A stretch of DNA of 5,539 nucleotides from Natronohydrobacter sp. (lineage in GTDB: Bacteria; Pseudomonadota; Alphaproteobacteria; Rhodobacterales; Rhodobacteraceae), in assembly GCA_007123015.1 (NCBI GenBank), contig SKSL01000033.1, forward strand, positions 1 to 5,539. Direction: 5' to 3'. Numbering within the stretch: the stretch's first letter is position 1; every line of letters begins with the position of its first letter. Below, one piece after another: positions 5,530-5,539 of this stretch. Under the pieces are notes generated by a model. It worked only from the letters and a program-made list of their open reading frames with translations, was not told the DNA's origin and did no database searches. Both the position numbers and the translations under genes were made by a program.

Positions 5530-5539
5530 CATTCTTCGA
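5526..5539 (+). CDS. tctA: Start of probable TctA large membrane subunit (partial, right edge)
   Basis: A GTG at 5526 overlaps the tctB stop (GTGA) and opens a frame reading V/M-T-F-F before the window ends. Only four full codons are visible, so the identity rests on the conserved tctC-tctB-tctA order and the coupled start, not on protein sequence. TctA proteins are about 500 residues with 10-12 membrane helices. Confidence 0.5.

Overview
The window is high-GC DNA with tightly packed genes, 4-bp stop/start overlaps and GTG starts. Together with the type of transporter, this fits an alphaproteobacterium, most likely of the Rhodobacterales. That taxonomic guess is inference from composition and gene content. 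Two gene sets diverge from a 155-bp control region (2036-2190) whose core is strikingly A/T-rich.

Leftward (minus strand, 2035 to 1): a succinate dehydrogenase/fumarate reductase-like complex, transcribed in the order iron-sulfur subunit, SdhD-like anchor, SdhC-like anchor, flavoprotein. The first three genes overlap by ATGA, and the flavoprotein starts 3 nt after the preceding stop. The flavoprotein runs off the left edge after 207 codons. The complex is not the standard TCA-cycle type. The gene order is unusual, the position that normally carries the FAD-linking histidine is a cysteine, and each small anchor has two histidines in predicted membrane helices.

Rightward (plus strand, 2191 to 5539): a 551-residue thiamine-diphosphate enzyme of the acetolactate synthase/oxalyl-CoA decarboxylase superfamily, then a tripartite tricarboxylate transporter (TctC binding protein, TctB small membrane protein, and the first codons of TctA at the right edge). 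tctC is preceded by a promoter-like sequence. It is separated from tctB by two tandem hairpins that could set a high binding-protein to membrane-protein ratio.

Together the genes look like a catabolic module. An organic acid would be captured in the periplasm by TctC and imported by TctAB. It would be oxidised with electrons passed to quinone by the SDH-like complex, and a 2-oxo or acyl intermediate would be cleaved by the ThDP enzyme. The substrate cannot be read from the sequence and the pathway is inference. No regulator gene, RNA gene, insertion sequence or CRISPR array is visible.
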